Assembly (NCBI GenBank): GCA_903910385.1
Contig: CAIVZM010000019.1
Location: forward strand, 1 to 64,000
Direction of reading: 5' to 3'
DNA length: 64,000 bases
DNA from: an uncultured Armatimonadota bacterium
GTDB taxonomy: Bacteria > Armatimonadota > Armatimonadia > Armatimonadales > Armatimonadaceae
The notes under the pieces are model-generated. The model was not told the DNA's origin, ran no database searches, and saw only the letters and a list, made by a program, of their open reading frames with translations. Positions 28,332 to 39,987 of the stretch are shown piece by piece (positions within the stretch are counted from its first letter, which is position 1; each line of letters starts with the position of its first letter). A program made the position numbers and the translations under genes.

Positions 28332-30220
28332 ACGCTCCAATCCTCATATCGCGAGTTGGATAGTCGTTCGCGGATTTCCTGAACCAGCGTCGCGACGGAT
28401 TCTTCCTGACTTTGTTCTGCCGTTCGTATAGTGACTTCCGGAGCCTCTGGCGTCTCATAAGGCGCGTCGATTCCGGTAAACTGGGGAATCTCACCCGCCC
28501 GCGCTTTCTTGTAGAGCCCTTTGGGATCACGGCTTTCGCATACTTCCAGAGGCGTATCGACAAATATCTCAATAAACGGAACGTCCGCTTGAAGCGCGAT
28601 TGCACGGGCATTCTGACGATCGTTGCGATAGGGCGAGATGAACGCCGTCAACGCTATGACGCCCGATTCGGCGAAGAGCGCCGCCACATGCGCCGCCCGA
28701 CGGATGTTTTCGGAGCGGTCTTCCTGAGAAAAGCCCAGATCGGCGTTCAATCCATGCCGGAGATTATCGCCATCCAGAAATGTGGCGCTGATTCCATGGT
28801 CGAACAGGGTGCGGTTGACAGCGCTGGCGAGAGTGGATTTCCCGGAACCGGAAAGACCGGTCAGCCAGACGACTGCACCCTTATGCCCGTTCCGTCGTTC
28901 GCGTTCCTGTCGGCTAACCCGGGAGTCTGCCGGGACGATATTTCGATCTTCCGCCAGAATGTCTGCGCCGGTAAGAATTCCGCCACCGGCGACCCGCCGA
29001 TTCAGCACCAGGACAAAACGCCCTAACGCCTCAGAAATATCATGGGTATCGAATGCAATCGGCTTATCGGTTTCGATGATCGCCTCAGCGACATCATGCC
29101 GGGCGAGTTCGGTTGTGTCGCCATCGGCATCCGCGAGGGTGGAAGCATCGATACGACGTTCGATGGTCGCGATACGGCATCCCACTTCCTGGGTCGCCAG
29201 ACGAAGCCGCAATTTGTCGCCTACCTTGACCGTTTCCGGCCCCATCCAGAAGAGGTTGACTCGCAGACGATGGGCGACTGTCGGCATGGAGGCGCCGCTC
29301 AGGGACGCTATCTGCCCACGCTCAACGAATAACTGCTCTTCCAGCGTGATGGCGACGCTTTCTCCGGCAAGCGCATAATCGCGAGCTGGCCCCTGCCAGC
29401 GCTCGAATGATGCTACCCGACTCTCACGACCACCGGGTGAAAATCGCAGTCGGTCGCCGATGCGCAGCGTTCCCGATTCAACTCGTCCTGCGATTATGCG
29501 ACGAGCATCGAAACGGAAGATATCCTGTACGGGAAACCGTAGAGGCTGGTGGGTCACCAGCGCCGCCGGCGCAAATTGGTCCAGTCTCTGGAGAATTGTG
29601 GGACCGTCATACCAGGGCATTTTGTCCGACGCCTGACGTGCGATGTTGTCTCCTTCACGGGCGGAGATAGGAATGAATTGTTGCGCCGTCAAACCGATTT
29701 GCGTCAGGAAATCCGTGTATTCTGTCTTTACCGCTTCGAAGGCGGCTTCAGAATAATCCACAAGATCCATCTTATTGACGGCGACGACGATCTGTCGCAA
29801 ACCGAGCAGGCGAAGCAGATAGCTGTGCCGTCGGGATTGTTCCCGGACACCTTCATTGGCGGCGACCAGCAAAATAGCGGCATCCGCGCTTGCCGCTCCG
29901 GTCACCATATTCTTCAGGAATTCCCGGTGCCCGGGCGCGTCGATCAGCACATAGCCGCGCTTTTCCGTTCGGAAAGGAATCTGTGTGGTGTCGATCGTGA
30001 TGTTCTGCGCCTGTTCTTCCAGCAAGGCGTCCAGTAGAAAGGCGTATTCGAATTCCATGCCCTCAAGGGCGCTCGCTTTTTTGATCGCCTCGACTTTACC
30101 TTCCGGCAGGGAATCTGTGTCGTAGAAAATCCGCCCGATCAGGGTGGATTTACCGTGATCCACATGACCGACGACAACGATTCGGAGTTTGGGGGCTTCG
30201 CTCATTTCAACCACGCTCAT
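28328..30220 (-). CDS. cysNC: sulfate adenylyltransferase subunit 1 / adenylylsulfate kinase fusion
   Basis: 630 residues from the ATG at 30220, which overlaps the cysD stop by one base (TGATG). The N-terminal half (about 10-420) is an elongation-factor-like GTPase: [21 protein letters not shown] and beta-barrel domains. The C-terminal part (about 445-630) is CysC with P-loop [26 protein letters not shown] and a lid [11 protein letters not shown]. CysN couples GTP hydrolysis to APS formation by CysD, and the kinase makes PAPS. CysN-CysC fusions are well known (NodQ-type). Last gene of the cysH-cysD-cysNC operon. Confidence 0.97.
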   Translation of the reverse strand: MSVVEMSEAPKLRIVVVGHVDHGKSTLIGRIFYDTDSLPEGKVEAIKKASALEGMEFEYAFLLDALLEEQAQNITIDTTQIPFRTEKRGYVLIDAPGHREFLKNMVTGAASADAAILLVAANEGVREQSRRHSYLLRLLGLRQIVVAVNKMDLVDYSEAAFEAVKTEYTDFLTQIGLTAQQFIPISAREGDNIARQASDKMPWYDGPTILQRLDQFAPAALVTHQPLRFPVQDIFRFDARRIIAGRVESGTLRIGDRLRFSPGGRESRVASFERWQGPARDYALAGESVAITLEEQLFVERGQIASLSGASMPTVAHRLRVNLFWMGPETVKVGDKLRLRLATQEVGCRIATIERRIDASTLADADGDTTELARHDVAEAIIETDKPIAFDTHDISEALGRFVLVLNRRVAGGGILTGADILAEDRNIVPADSRVSRQERERRNGHKGAVVWLTGLSGSGKSTLASAVNRTLFDHGISATFLDGDNLRHGLNADLGFSQEDRSENIRRAAHVAALFAESGVIALTAFISPYRNDRQNARAIALQADVPFIEIFVDTPLEVCESRDPKGLYKKARAGEIPQFTGIDAPYETPEAPEVTIRTAEQSQEESVATLVQEIRERLSNSRYEDWSV

Positions 30221-31095
30221 CACATAAATCCTTTGGCGCGAAGTTTCTGCATCGCATTCCGCTCATGATGATCCTGAGCGCGTCCGGCGCGTTCAGGGAC
30301 GCGCGTGGTTTCGAGTTCGGCGATAATATCATCAATGGTCGCCGCATCGCTATCGACTGGGTGGGTAATCGGCATACATCCCAGAGAACGGAAACGCTTC
30401 CCATTTCGGGCGAAATACATCTGCGGAATAGGGATATTCTCGCGCTGGATATACCGCCAGATGTCCACTTCTGTCCAGTCGAGAATCGCCTGGACGCGGA
30501 TATGTTCTCCGGGAAGGATATCCGTGGTGAATTGTCCCCAGAATTCCGGTGGCTGATCCCGGTAATCCCATTCATACTGTGCGGAGCGGGGGGAAAAGTA
30601 GCGTTCTTTCGCACGGGTGGAATCTTCGTCGCGTCGAATACCGGTAATCAGGGCGTCGAACTTCCGTTCTGCCAGCACCTGTTGCAGGGCGACGGATTTC
30701 AGTTCGTGCGTCACGGTGACCGGGTCATGCGTCTCATAGCTGACGCCGCGTCCGTATCGCGCCTCCTCATTGATCTTGACGATCAGATCGAGGTTGTACT
30801 CACGGGTAGCCCAATCGCGGAATTCCAGCATTTCGGGAAATTCGTAGGTCGTGTCGATATGCAGCACAGGAAACGGAATATGACCGCAGAATGCCTTCTT
30901 TGCCAGCCATAGAAGGACATTGGAATCCTTGCCCATGCTCCAGGGCATGCAAAGGTTCGAGAAAGCGTGGTACGCCTCCCGCAAAATATAGATACTCTGA
31001 TTTTCCAGACTGTCCAGATGAGACAGGGCGACATCCGCTGCATCGTCTGGCGTCTCCATATCGGTCTGCGGTTTTCCCAACGAATTTCCGTTCAT
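30220..31095 (-). CDS. cysD: sulfate adenylyltransferase subunit 2
   Basis: 291 residues from the ATG at 31095, chosen because AGGA sits 6 nt upstream; a GTG at 31128 is possible but has no binding site. CysD is the PP-loop ATP pyrophosphatase that forms adenylylsulfate from ATP and sulfate together with CysN. Seen: the PP-loop [15 protein letters not shown] (about 51-65), [34 protein letters not shown] and the C-terminal [13 protein letters not shown] typical of CysD. It overlaps cysNC by one base and lies 81 bp behind cysH, consistent with a single sulfate assimilation transcript. Confidence 0.97.
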   Translation of the reverse strand: MNGNSLGKPQTDMETPDDAADVALSHLDSLENQSIYILREAYHAFSNLCMPWSMGKDSNVLLWLAKKAFCGHIPFPVLHIDTTYEFPEMLEFRDWATREYNLDLIVKINEEARYGRGVSYETHDPVTVTHELKSVALQQVLAERKFDALITGIRRDEDSTRAKERYFSPRSAQYEWDYRDQPPEFWGQFTTDILPGEHIRVQAILDWTEVDIWRYIQRENIPIPQMYFARNGKRFRSLGCMPITHPVDSDAATIDDIIAELETTRVPERAGRAQDHHERNAMQKLRAKGFM

Positions 31096-31176
31096 AAAAT
31101 TTCCTGTAACATCAACTATGTCCGACACCGTGGATGTCCGTACGAACTGCGTTCTGAAATGGCGCTGAAAGTTGTT

Positions 31177-31917
31177 TTAGCGAGTCACTGCCATCGGCAA
31201 GAAAGTGTGAATTCCGCATTCTTTTTTATCGAAACCGGTCCATCGCCCGGCGCGTTCATTTTCGCCTTCCGCGACGGGACGTGTACAGGGCCAGCATCCA
31301 ATAGAGCGGTAGCCTTGTGAAAGTAACGCATTTTGCGGAATGTCGTGTCGCTTCAGGAACTCCTGCACTTTATCTCTAGACCAGGCCGCCATCGGGTTGA
31401 GTTTGTAGATATATTCATCCCGTAACGGATCGAACTGGTAAAGCTCCAGAACGCTGACATTTTCCCGTGTTTCCGCCTGCTGTCGGCGCACACCGGTAAT
31501 CCAGACATCCAGAGTCGAAAGCCGATTCTGAAGCGGCGCAACCTTCCGGAGATAGCAGCAGAGGTCGGGGCGTGTATTCCAGAGCTCCGGACTTTCCTCC
31601 GCGCTTTGTTCTTCTACCGTTTTCTCGGGCGTCACCGCTTCGATTGTGATACCGAAGAAATCTTCCAGGCGCCGCTTCAAATCGAGCGTTTCTGGAAATA
31701 GCAGTCCAGTGTCGAGTGTAAAGACTGGCAAGGGAATTCCCGCCTCACGGGCATGATGAAGCATCACCAGCCCGGCTCCCTGAAAGCTGGTGCCAATCGC
31801 CGCCCGCTGTCCGAAATTTTCCCAGGCCCAGCGGAGCGAATCCGTTACCGTTCCCTGCTCCAACCGGTCTGAGAGGGTACGGCGTTCGTCTTCCGTTAAT
31901 GTAAGCGTAAATGCCAT
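31177..31917 (-). CDS. cysH: phosphoadenylyl/adenylyl-sulfate reductase (iron-sulfur type)
   Basis: 246 residues. CysH reduces APS or PAPS to sulfite with thioredoxin. The PP-loop-like SFQGAGLVMLH, FTLDTGLLFPET and TGVRRQQAETR are present. Two cysteine pairs (C120-C121 and C208-x-x-C211) match the [4Fe-4S] ligands of APS reductases, and the C-terminal KKECGIH (Cys234) is the catalytic thiol motif. The cluster indicates an APS-reducing enzyme, yet the operon also encodes an APS kinase domain, so both routes are possible. It is the first gene of the operon. The ATG lies 6 nt after a -10-like TAATAA, and no Shine-Dalgarno sequence is evident, so translation may be leaderless. Confidence 0.95.
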   Translation of the reverse strand: MAFTLTLTEDERRTLSDRLEQGTVTDSLRWAWENFGQRAAIGTSFQGAGLVMLHHAREAGIPLPVFTLDTGLLFPETLDLKRRLEDFFGITIEAVTPEKTVEEQSAEESPELWNTRPDLCCYLRKVAPLQNRLSTLDVWITGVRRQQAETRENVSVLELYQFDPLRDEYIYKLNPMAAWSRDKVQEFLKRHDIPQNALLSQGYRSIGCWPCTRPVAEGENERAGRWTGFDKKECGIHTFLPMAVTR

Positions 31918-31923
31918 CGATCT

Positions 31924-31952
31924 TTATTACCATACCTGACCGAAATGGTCAA
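31924..31952 (-). promoter_or_regulatory. cysH promoter, probably leaderless
   Basis: On the minus strand TTGACC (31952-31947) and TAATAA (31929-31924) are spaced by exactly 17 bp, and the cysH ATG begins 6 nt after the -10 box. Transcription would start at or next to the A of the ATG. Confidence 0.55.
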
Positions 31953-31974
31953 GTTTATCGAAATAGTCAGGTAT
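31932..31974 (-). promoter_or_regulatory. operator-like repeat at the cysH promoter
   Basis: ATACCTGAC (31932-31940) and GTCAGGTAT (31966-31974) are perfect 9-bp inverted repeats. Between and within them the motif TGACYATTTCGRT occurs twice in direct orientation on the minus strand (plus positions 31939-31951 and 31957-31969), 18 bp apart. The block covers the -35 box and spacer, so a bound protein would repress. The ATACCTGAC half-site resembles Rrf2-family (IscR/CymR) sites, but the regulator is not in the window. Confidence 0.6.
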
Positions 31975-32312
31975 ACTTTCTATACTTTCCAGGGAATAAT
32001 TTGCAACGCAACATAAATCGTTTCTGGCAAGCATCACCTGGAGTGTCGCGCTTTCCTGTGTAGCAGATAAATCAAGCGCGACTATTCGCTTTAGGGAAGC
32101 GGGTTACGAAAACGGGAAAGTATAATCAAAGCCAACATCATTGGAGAATTGAACGTATTATCGTGTCCTGACGCAGGTTTCCTGAACAGGGTAAGGGAGA
32201 AGACCTTTCTGTCGGACAAGAGCGTATGATCGATCAATACATGAGGTTGTCTCAGGAGGGGGAATCGTCTCGGAACTATCTCGTACCGACGCTTGACCGA
32301 ATTTCGATTACA

Positions 32313-32341
32313 TTGACGCGAACGACTGTTTGTGGTACAAT
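32313..32341 (+). promoter_or_regulatory. gyrB promoter (-35/-10)
   Basis: TTGACG at 32313-32318 and TACAAT at 32336-32341 with a 17-bp spacer. Predicted start near 32348 gives a leader of about 80 nt to the TTG start codon. Confidence 0.75.
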
Positions 32342-32385
32342 GCAAGTGGTATTTTTGACAAAATTTTGATAACTGATATCAATAA

Positions 32386-34563
<2,178 letters not shown>

Positions 34564-34643
34564 GATCGATTTCTAGGATCGATACGGATAGCGAGGGCAT
34601 CCGAATCTACGGCGCGATAATCGCTACCGTAGAGCGGGAAAAA

Positions 34644-34682
34644 GGGCGTCAGGGAAATCTCTGACGCCCGCTTTCTTTCCTT
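34644..34682 (+). terminator. gyrB intrinsic terminator
   Basis: GGGCGTCAG (34644-34652) pairs with CTGACGCCC (34661-34669), with an 8-nt loop, followed by a T-rich tail (CTTTCTTTCCTT). It sits about 80 bp after the gyrB stop codon. Confidence 0.88.
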
Positions 34683-34787
34683 ATTCTTGAGGGAATTCCT
34701 GTGCAGTCAGGAAATAGCCCCGTGAAATGTAAACTCAAGCTTCCTGTCGATTTCATCTCTTTTCTGCCTTGAGGTCTCTGTTTTGTC

Positions 34788-35735
34788 ATGATCTACGCAA
34801 TATTAACTCATGACCGACAAGTCATCGAATCCCGTATTCGCCTTCCGTTTTTTCTTGCCTCCATCTTTTTCCTGTTCTCTTTATCGCTGGCGGGATGTGG
34901 GAAACCGTCTCCGAAGAGTGTAGATATCGCTCCGGGAATCGTTTTTCGTCGGGATGAGACGGTGGGAGTACAGACGGTCTCTGTCGATCTGCAGACCGCC
35001 GCCGTTCGCCCGGTATTTGTGGCGGAAAATATTGAGCGGCGCGGCAATAATTTCGTCGGCGATTGTAAAACGGTGCGTGAATGGTCAGAAAAATATGGGG
35101 CGATAGTCGGAATGAACGCCACCTTTTTCGGCAATACTTATGACGAGGTTGGCAGACGCAAACAGATTGTCGGTCTGCTTGTTCGTGAGGGGCGTGTGGT
35201 CGCGCCGTTCAGTTTTATCAAAGCATCGGATACCTCTGGGGCGAAATATACCCGTTCCGCTCTGGGATTCGGAGCGGACGGCAAACCGCAAATCGCGTGG
35301 GTGACCGGAACGATGAGCGCGCCGCCAAAACGTTACAATTCCGCTGTCTCCCCTCCGGAGGGCGCTCCCTGGCAAACGCTTTTTGCAGGGGGTTGCGGTC
35401 CCCGATTGTTTGCGGCGGGAAGTAAATATATCGCCGACCGTGACGAACGATTGGTCAGTCCTGGAAAACTCAATCGTGCATTTGTCGCTTATGATTGGGA
35501 TAGGGGCGGTCCGCAACATATGGTTCTCGGTCGCGCCGAAGCAATGGAGTTCTCTGAAATCGCAGATTACCTGACGGTTCTGTTTCGTAGAGAATTCAAT
35601 TCCGCACCAGAAGAAGCGATGTGCATGGATGGCGGTCCTTCAGCGCAACTGGTCTACCGCAATAGCGGAAGCCTTGAAGATGCGGAACCGACCGGAGTGC
35701 TTGTGCCAACCGCTCTCCTCCTACTGCCAAAATAA
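34788..35735 (+). CDS. lipoprotein with phosphodiester glycosidase (NAGPA/DUF2233) domain
   Basis: 315 residues. The N-terminus has a hydrophobic stretch ending in the lipobox LAGC with Cys37, so the protein is a predicted lipoprotein. The domain shows VQTVSVDLQTA, IVGMNATFF, RSALGFGADGKP, an AGGCGPRLF segment and AMCMDGGPSAQLVYR near the C-terminus. These match the NAGPA-type fold (phosphodiester glycosidase, DUF2233), whose founding enzyme removes GlcNAc from phosphodiesters; bacterial roles probably involve cell-wall or exopolysaccharide linkages. GAGG lies about 13 nt upstream of the ATG; a later start would still leave the lipobox intact. It follows the gyrB terminator. Confidence 0.85.
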   Translation: MIYAILTHDRQVIESRIRLPFFLASIFFLFSLSLAGCGKPSPKSVDIAPGIVFRRDETVGVQTVSVDLQTAAVRPVFVAENIERRGNNFVGDCKTVREWSEKYGAIVGMNATFFGNTYDEVGRRKQIVGLLVREGRVVAPFSFIKASDTSGAKYTRSALGFGADGKPQIAWVTGTMSAPPKRYNSAVSPPEGAPWQTLFAGGCGPRLFAAGSKYIADRDERLVSPGKLNRAFVAYDWDRGGPQHMVLGRAEAMEFSEIADYLTVLFRREFNSAPEEAMCMDGGPSAQLVYRNSGSLEDAEPTGVLVPTALLLLPK

Positions 35736-35779
35736 CCTTGCGGGCGCTCAGCGTCCCGCACGACGCCGCCGGGTTCCGC

Positions 35780-35785
35780 TATAAT
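35780..35785 (+). promoter_or_regulatory. -10 box of DinB gene, leaderless arrangement
   Basis: A consensus TATAAT lies 6 nt before the ATG at 35792 and there is no Shine-Dalgarno sequence, so the transcript would begin at the start codon. No good -35 hexamer was found. Confidence 0.5.
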
Positions 35786-35791
35786 ATCTTT

Positions 35792-36283
35792 ATGACACTG
35801 CAAGATTTTGACCGATGGCTGACGCACTCGGATAAATGTAACCTCCTTCTTTTGAACACCCTGAACCGCGCTCCGCAAACGCTGGAGGCATCGTTTGAAA
35901 CGGAGTCTGACTATAACTGCGTCCGGAAAATTATGGCGCATATTATCGGCGCGGAAGAGCGATGGATCAAATACCGTATTGGCGGCGAGGAAATACCCGT
36001 CATTTATGAACAGCGGGCTGCGACGGATGCCGATGGTCTGTTTTCCGATGCGGCGACGATTCGCAACCAGACCCGTGAGTATCTTGCCGGACTCAAGGAC
36101 GAAGACCTGTTACGCACTATACAGGTTGATATGCCTCGCTGGAATTACTCAGCGACCTTAACCATCGAAGAAGTCCTTTTTCACCTTTTGACCCATGAGA
36201 CCCACCATCGCGGACAAATCATTATGGCCCTTCAGCGGAAAGAGGTGGACACGCCGAATCTGGATTATATTTTGATCCGGTAA
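35792..36283 (+). CDS. DinB-family protein
   Basis: 163 residues from the ATG at 35792. The four-helix DinB/YfiT fold is indicated by a first helix TLQDFDRWLTHSDKCNLLLL, a His in KIMAHIIGAEERWI, and the C-terminal HxxxH (LLTHETHHRGQII). The three His normally bind a divalent metal; members act as thiol-dependent transferases (e.g. with bacillithiol or mycothiol) or have unknown roles. The open frame continues 18 codons upstream, overlapping the end of the lipoprotein gene region, but a TATAAT 6 nt before this ATG argues for this start. The substrate is unknown. Confidence 0.85.
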   Translation: MTLQDFDRWLTHSDKCNLLLLNTLNRAPQTLEASFETESDYNCVRKIMAHIIGAEERWIKYRIGGEEIPVIYEQRAATDADGLFSDAATIRNQTREYLAGLKDEDLLRTIQVDMPRWNYSATLTIEEVLFHLLTHETHHRGQIIMALQRKEVDTPNLDYILIR

Positions 36284-36356
36284 GGTCTTCGCCTATCGGG
36301 AACGGGCTTGCTTTCGGGAGGATTTCCCTCGCTATTTCACGAACGTTCGATATGAA

Positions 36357-39300
36357 ATGACCTATGACATATCTGACCTTTCCGAGTTGATTACCTCTGA
36401 TGACCCGGCGATCCGAAATCAATCGCTCGAGGGAATCTGCCGGGAAATGTCGTTTGCGCGGTTGCTTCTGGAAGCGGAGCGACTGGAAGGATTCCGGCAT
36501 AACCGGGAAAATCTTTACGAACGAGTCCGGGCATGCTTTTTCCTGTACTCAATATACCGTTTCCACCTGCCGACCCGTCCGGAACTTTCCGACAGCGGTC
36601 TTATACCCTTTGTCGGGTATGAACATTTGCTGGAGCGTCGCTTTGAAGAAGCGATTGCGGTGTTTCTGCGGCAACAACGACAGGGCGGGCCGTCCGACGC
36701 TTTATCGTCCGCCCTTGCCTCAGCGTATCACCGGTTAGCGTTTCAGACGCTGGCAGATCAGGTGCGTCGAAGCGTCCGCACCGTTCGGGGCAATCAATGG
36801 ATGTTTCGCGTCGGTCATCCCGATGATCAGCCTCTGCGAGTCCGTAAGGAATTGACGGATCGACCTTCTCCGGACGCCGCCTTTCCGATCCTGCGTGAAC
36901 GAACGCCTGTGCGGATGGATCTGACGCATTCCGGTTGGAGCGATATCTTCTTCCTCGGTATGGATTATCCGGAGGGCGCGAGGGTACTAAATGTTTCCAT
37001 CGACCTTGCCGTTCATGGACGGGACTCCGAACCTCGCCCACCGGTCGAAGCCTATTTCCGGGTACTGGATGAACCTGTTTTGCGGCTTGCCAGTGTGGAT
37101 TTAGGGGTTTCCGCCGATATCACGTCTCTGGCGGAAGTTTTCGATTTCGCCCGTGATTATCTGGGGTTGCTAAAGGCGGCATTGATCGCTTCCGGTTTGA
37201 CTCCGCCCGGTATTGAAGGGGCACAGGCGAGTTTGCCGCATCTGCTGGAGAATCTGGTGGGACCGGGACGAGGCATCGAACTGGTTTCCAATGTTAACGG
37301 GATTCCCAAGGGTTCCCGTTTGGCGGTTTCCACGAACCTGCTTGCTGCGCTCATCTCCGCCTGTATGCGGGCGACCGGACAGGCGCGTTCCCTGACCGGC
37401 CCCTTGACCGAACCGGAACGTCGCCTGGTGGCGGCACGCGCCATTCTTGGGGAGTGGATCGCCGGGAGCGGTGGAGGATGGCAGGATTCCGGCGGAGTAT
37501 GGCCGGGAATCAAATTGATCGAAGGGCAGTTCGCTTCGGCAAACGATCCTGAGTTCGGAATCAGCCGGGGTAGGTTATTGCCAGCGCACACCATTCTCGG
37601 ATTTGCGCCGCCTGCGGATGCCAATGCTGAAGGCGTCACGCCTCCTCCTTATGCGACGCCCGAAACGCGCCAGAAATTGCAGGATTCTCTTGTGCTCGTC
37701 CACGGTGGAATGGCGCAGAATGTCGGACCGATTCTGGAAATGGTGACGGAAAAGTATCTGTTGCGTTCGGAACCGGAATGGACAGCGCGGCAGGAAGCGC
37801 AGGGTATCCTTGAAGAAATTCTGGATTGTCTGCGAAGAGGAGACATCAAGTCCCTCGGCGCGGCGACAACGCGTAATTTCTTCGGACCGATACAGACCAT
37901 CATTCCTTGGGCAAGCAATTTATATACCGATACGCTCATCGAAGAAGCGAAGGCGGCGTTCGGCGAAGATTTCTGGGGATTCTGGATGCTCGGTGGCATG
38001 AGCGGCGGCGGTATGGGCTTTATTTTTGCGCCGGAGCGAAAAGCGGAAGCGCAGGAGAAACTGGCGGAAATACTTACTGTCAACAAGCGCAAGTTCGAAC
38101 AAGCGTTACCGTATGCCATGGAACCCGTTATTTATGACTTCGCCATCAATAACGACGGGACTTTTGCGGAAATGCTGGCAGGCGACGAAGCTCCTATGCC
38201 CGCCGGTTATTACGCCCACATTGTCCCGAGCGTACTCCGTGAAGACCCCCGATCTCTCACTCCCGCACGGCGTGCGGAACTTGCAGCCCTGAGTACGGCG
38301 ACCCGCAGACGAAATGACCTGGGAAGTATGGCGCAAACGCTCTTCGATCGGTTGATGCCCGATACCGGAAAGTCCGACCGTAGTGGACGTGACCTGATGG
38401 GGCTACTGAAAGAAAACGGATTCGACGCTATCGCTCATGAGCAGATACGCGCCGCCCTGATCAACGGGCGTATTGGGCTTGCGCAAAACCGCCTCCCGGT
38501 GAATGCCAGTATCCAAGATGTCGAACCGGAGGATGTCTTCGACGCAACCGGCGCGATTCCGGAAGAGTATCTCGAGATCGCTAAAGCGTCCCTCGCACGT
38601 GGCGAAGTGGCGGTAGTGACGCTGGCGGCTGGAGTCGGTTCACGGTGGACGCAAGGAGCGGGCGTCGTCAAAGCGTTGCACCCTTTCGCAAAATTAGGCG
38701 GAAAAAGGCGAACGTTTCTGGAAACGCACCTGGCGAAAAGCCGCCGTGTCGGCAGGGAAAACGACGCTCCTATCCCGCATCTCTTTACCACCAGTTATCT
38801 AACGCACGACGCCATCGCTGATTATCTGCGAACGGAAAACGATTACCGCTACCCCGGTCCGCTTTTGCTTTCTCCCGGACGCGCTATCGGGCTTCGTATG
38901 ATACCGACGGTGCGTGATTTACGTTACCACTGGGAAGAAACGCCGCAACAGGTGTTGGATGTGCAGGCGCAAAAGATGCGCTCTTCTGTCCGTACAGCGC
39001 TAATGAACTGGGCGATTTCTACCGGGGAGGGTAGGGATTACACCGATAACGCTCCTTCCCAATGCTTGCATCCGGTCGGGCACTGGTACGAAATCCCGAA
39101 CATGCTGAAGAACGGTGTTTTATATGACTTGCTCGCCGAACATCCGAATCTGAAGTACTTGATGGTGCATAATATCGATACTCTGGGAGCGGATGTCGAT
39201 ACAGGCATTCTGGGAAGGCATATCGCTTCGCAAAACGATTTCTCCGTCGAGGTTATTTCCCGACGACTGGAAGACCGTGGCGGTGGGCTGGCGCGGGTGG

Positions 39301-39731
39301 ATGGTCGTCCCCGTCTGGTCGAAGGTTTGGCGATGCCTCGTGAGGAAGATGAGTTCGATCTGACCTACTATAATTCTCTCACGACATGGGTGTCTATAGA
39401 CCCTTTACTTGCTCTCTTCGGCTTGACGCGGGAGACGCTTGCCGATCAGGAGCGTGTGCAGGAGGGAATTCGCAATATCGCCGCCCGCATGCCCACGTAT
39501 ATTACGATCAAGGAAGTGAAAAAGCGCTGGGGACATGGGCAGGAAGATGTATTTCCGGTGACGCAGTTTGAAAAGCTCTGGGGAGACATGACCGCACTAC
39601 CCGACTGGAAATCGGGTTATATCGCCGTTCCCCGTTTGCGTGGTCAACAACTCAAGGATCAGGCGCAATTGGACGGCTGGCTGCGCGACGGCTCCGCAAG
39701 CTATATCGAATCTCTGTGCGCTTGGGATTAA
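36357..39731 (+). CDS. fusion of GHMP (fucokinase-like) sugar kinase and UDP-sugar pyrophosphorylase-like domain
   Basis: 1124 residues. The middle of the protein carries GHMP-kinase signatures like those of L-fucokinase: GSRLAVSTNLLAALISA (319-335), GGGWQDSGGVWPGIK (372-386) and the C-terminal glycine motif GGMSGGGMGF (546-555). The last 380 residues resemble UTP-sugar-1-phosphate uridylyltransferases: LAAGVGSRW (756-764), the activating Lys in GVVKALHPF (Lys772), PHLFTTSYLTHDAI, and QCLHPVGHWYEIPN before VHNIDTLGAD. The N-terminal 200 residues are unassigned. The architecture suggests sequential sugar phosphorylation and nucleotide activation, as in Bacteroides FKP but with reversed domain order and a UDPGP-type transferase. 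Sugar and nucleotide are unknown. No clear ribosome binding site precedes the ATG. Confidence 0.8.
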   Translation: MTYDISDLSELITSDDPAIRNQSLEGICREMSFARLLLEAERLEGFRHNRENLYERVRACFFLYSIYRFHLPTRPELSDSGLIPFVGYEHLLERRFEEAIAVFLRQQRQGGPSDALSSALASAYHRLAFQTLADQVRRSVRTVRGNQWMFRVGHPDDQPLRVRKELTDRPSPDAAFPILRERTPVRMDLTHSGWSDIFFLGMDYPEGARVLNVSIDLAVHGRDSEPRPPVEAYFRVLDEPVLRLASVDLGVSADITSLAEVFDFARDYLGLLKAALIASGLTPPGIEGAQASLPHLLENLVGPGRGIELVSNVNGIPKGSRLAVSTNLLAALISACMRATGQARSLTGPLTEPERRLVAARAILGEWIAGSGGGWQDSGGVWPGIKLIEGQFASANDPEFGISRGRLLPAHTILGFAPPADANAEGVTPPPYATPETRQKLQDSLVLVHGGMAQNVGPILEMVTEKYLLRSEPEWTARQEAQGILEEILDCLRRGDIKSLGAATTRNFFGPIQTIIPWASNLYTDTLIEEAKAAFGEDFWGFWMLGGMSGGGMGFIFAPERKAEAQEKLAEILTVNKRKFEQALPYAMEPVIYDFAINNDGTFAEMLAGDEAPMPAGYYAHIVPSVLREDPRSLTPARRAELAALSTATRRRNDLGSMAQTLFDRLMPDTGKSDRSGRDLMGLLKENGFDAIAHEQIRAALINGRIGLAQNRLPVNASIQDVEPEDVFDATGAIPEEYLEIAKASLARGEVAVVTLAAGVGSRWTQGAGVVKALHPFAKLGGKRRTFLETHLAKSRRVGRENDAPIPHLFTTSYLTHDAIADYLRTENDYRYPGPLLLSPGRAIGLRMIPTVRDLRYHWEETPQQVLDVQAQKMRSSVRTALMNWAISTGEGRDYTDNAPSQCLHPVGHWYEIPNMLKNGVLYDLLAEHPNLKYLMVHNIDTLGADVDTGILGRHIASQNDFSVEVISRRLEDRGGGLARVDGRPRLVEGLAMPREEDEFDLTYYNSLTTWVSIDPLLALFGLTRETLADQERVQEGIRNIAARMPTYITIKEVKKRWGHGQEDVFPVTQFEKLWGDMTALPDWKSGYIAVPRLRGQQLKDQAQLDGWLRDGSASYIESLCAWD

Positions 39732-39959
39732 GCGAATACCGTTAGATCAGAAATTACGATCACAGGCCGTGCACATTAGCGTTCTTAAAAGTCATAATGG
39801 TATCTGGGCGGCGTTATGATTATGCCATCCGCTTTTCGGCGTTCCGCTAAAGCGCTTCAGTCTCAGGATATTTAGTAAATAAAATCACCGCCTTTCTATT
39901 TGTCGTACCTGTCCAGAATTTAAAAGTTCATTATTGGATACGTATATTTTGTATATAGC

Positions 39960-39987
39960 TTGACATTTATGTATATTTTTATATACT
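39960..39987 (+). promoter_or_regulatory. orphan promoter-like sequence
   Basis: TTGACA (39960-39965) and TATACT (39982-39987) with a 16-bp spacer. No credible gene follows for about 900 bp, so the product, if any, may be a non-coding RNA. Confidence 0.45.
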
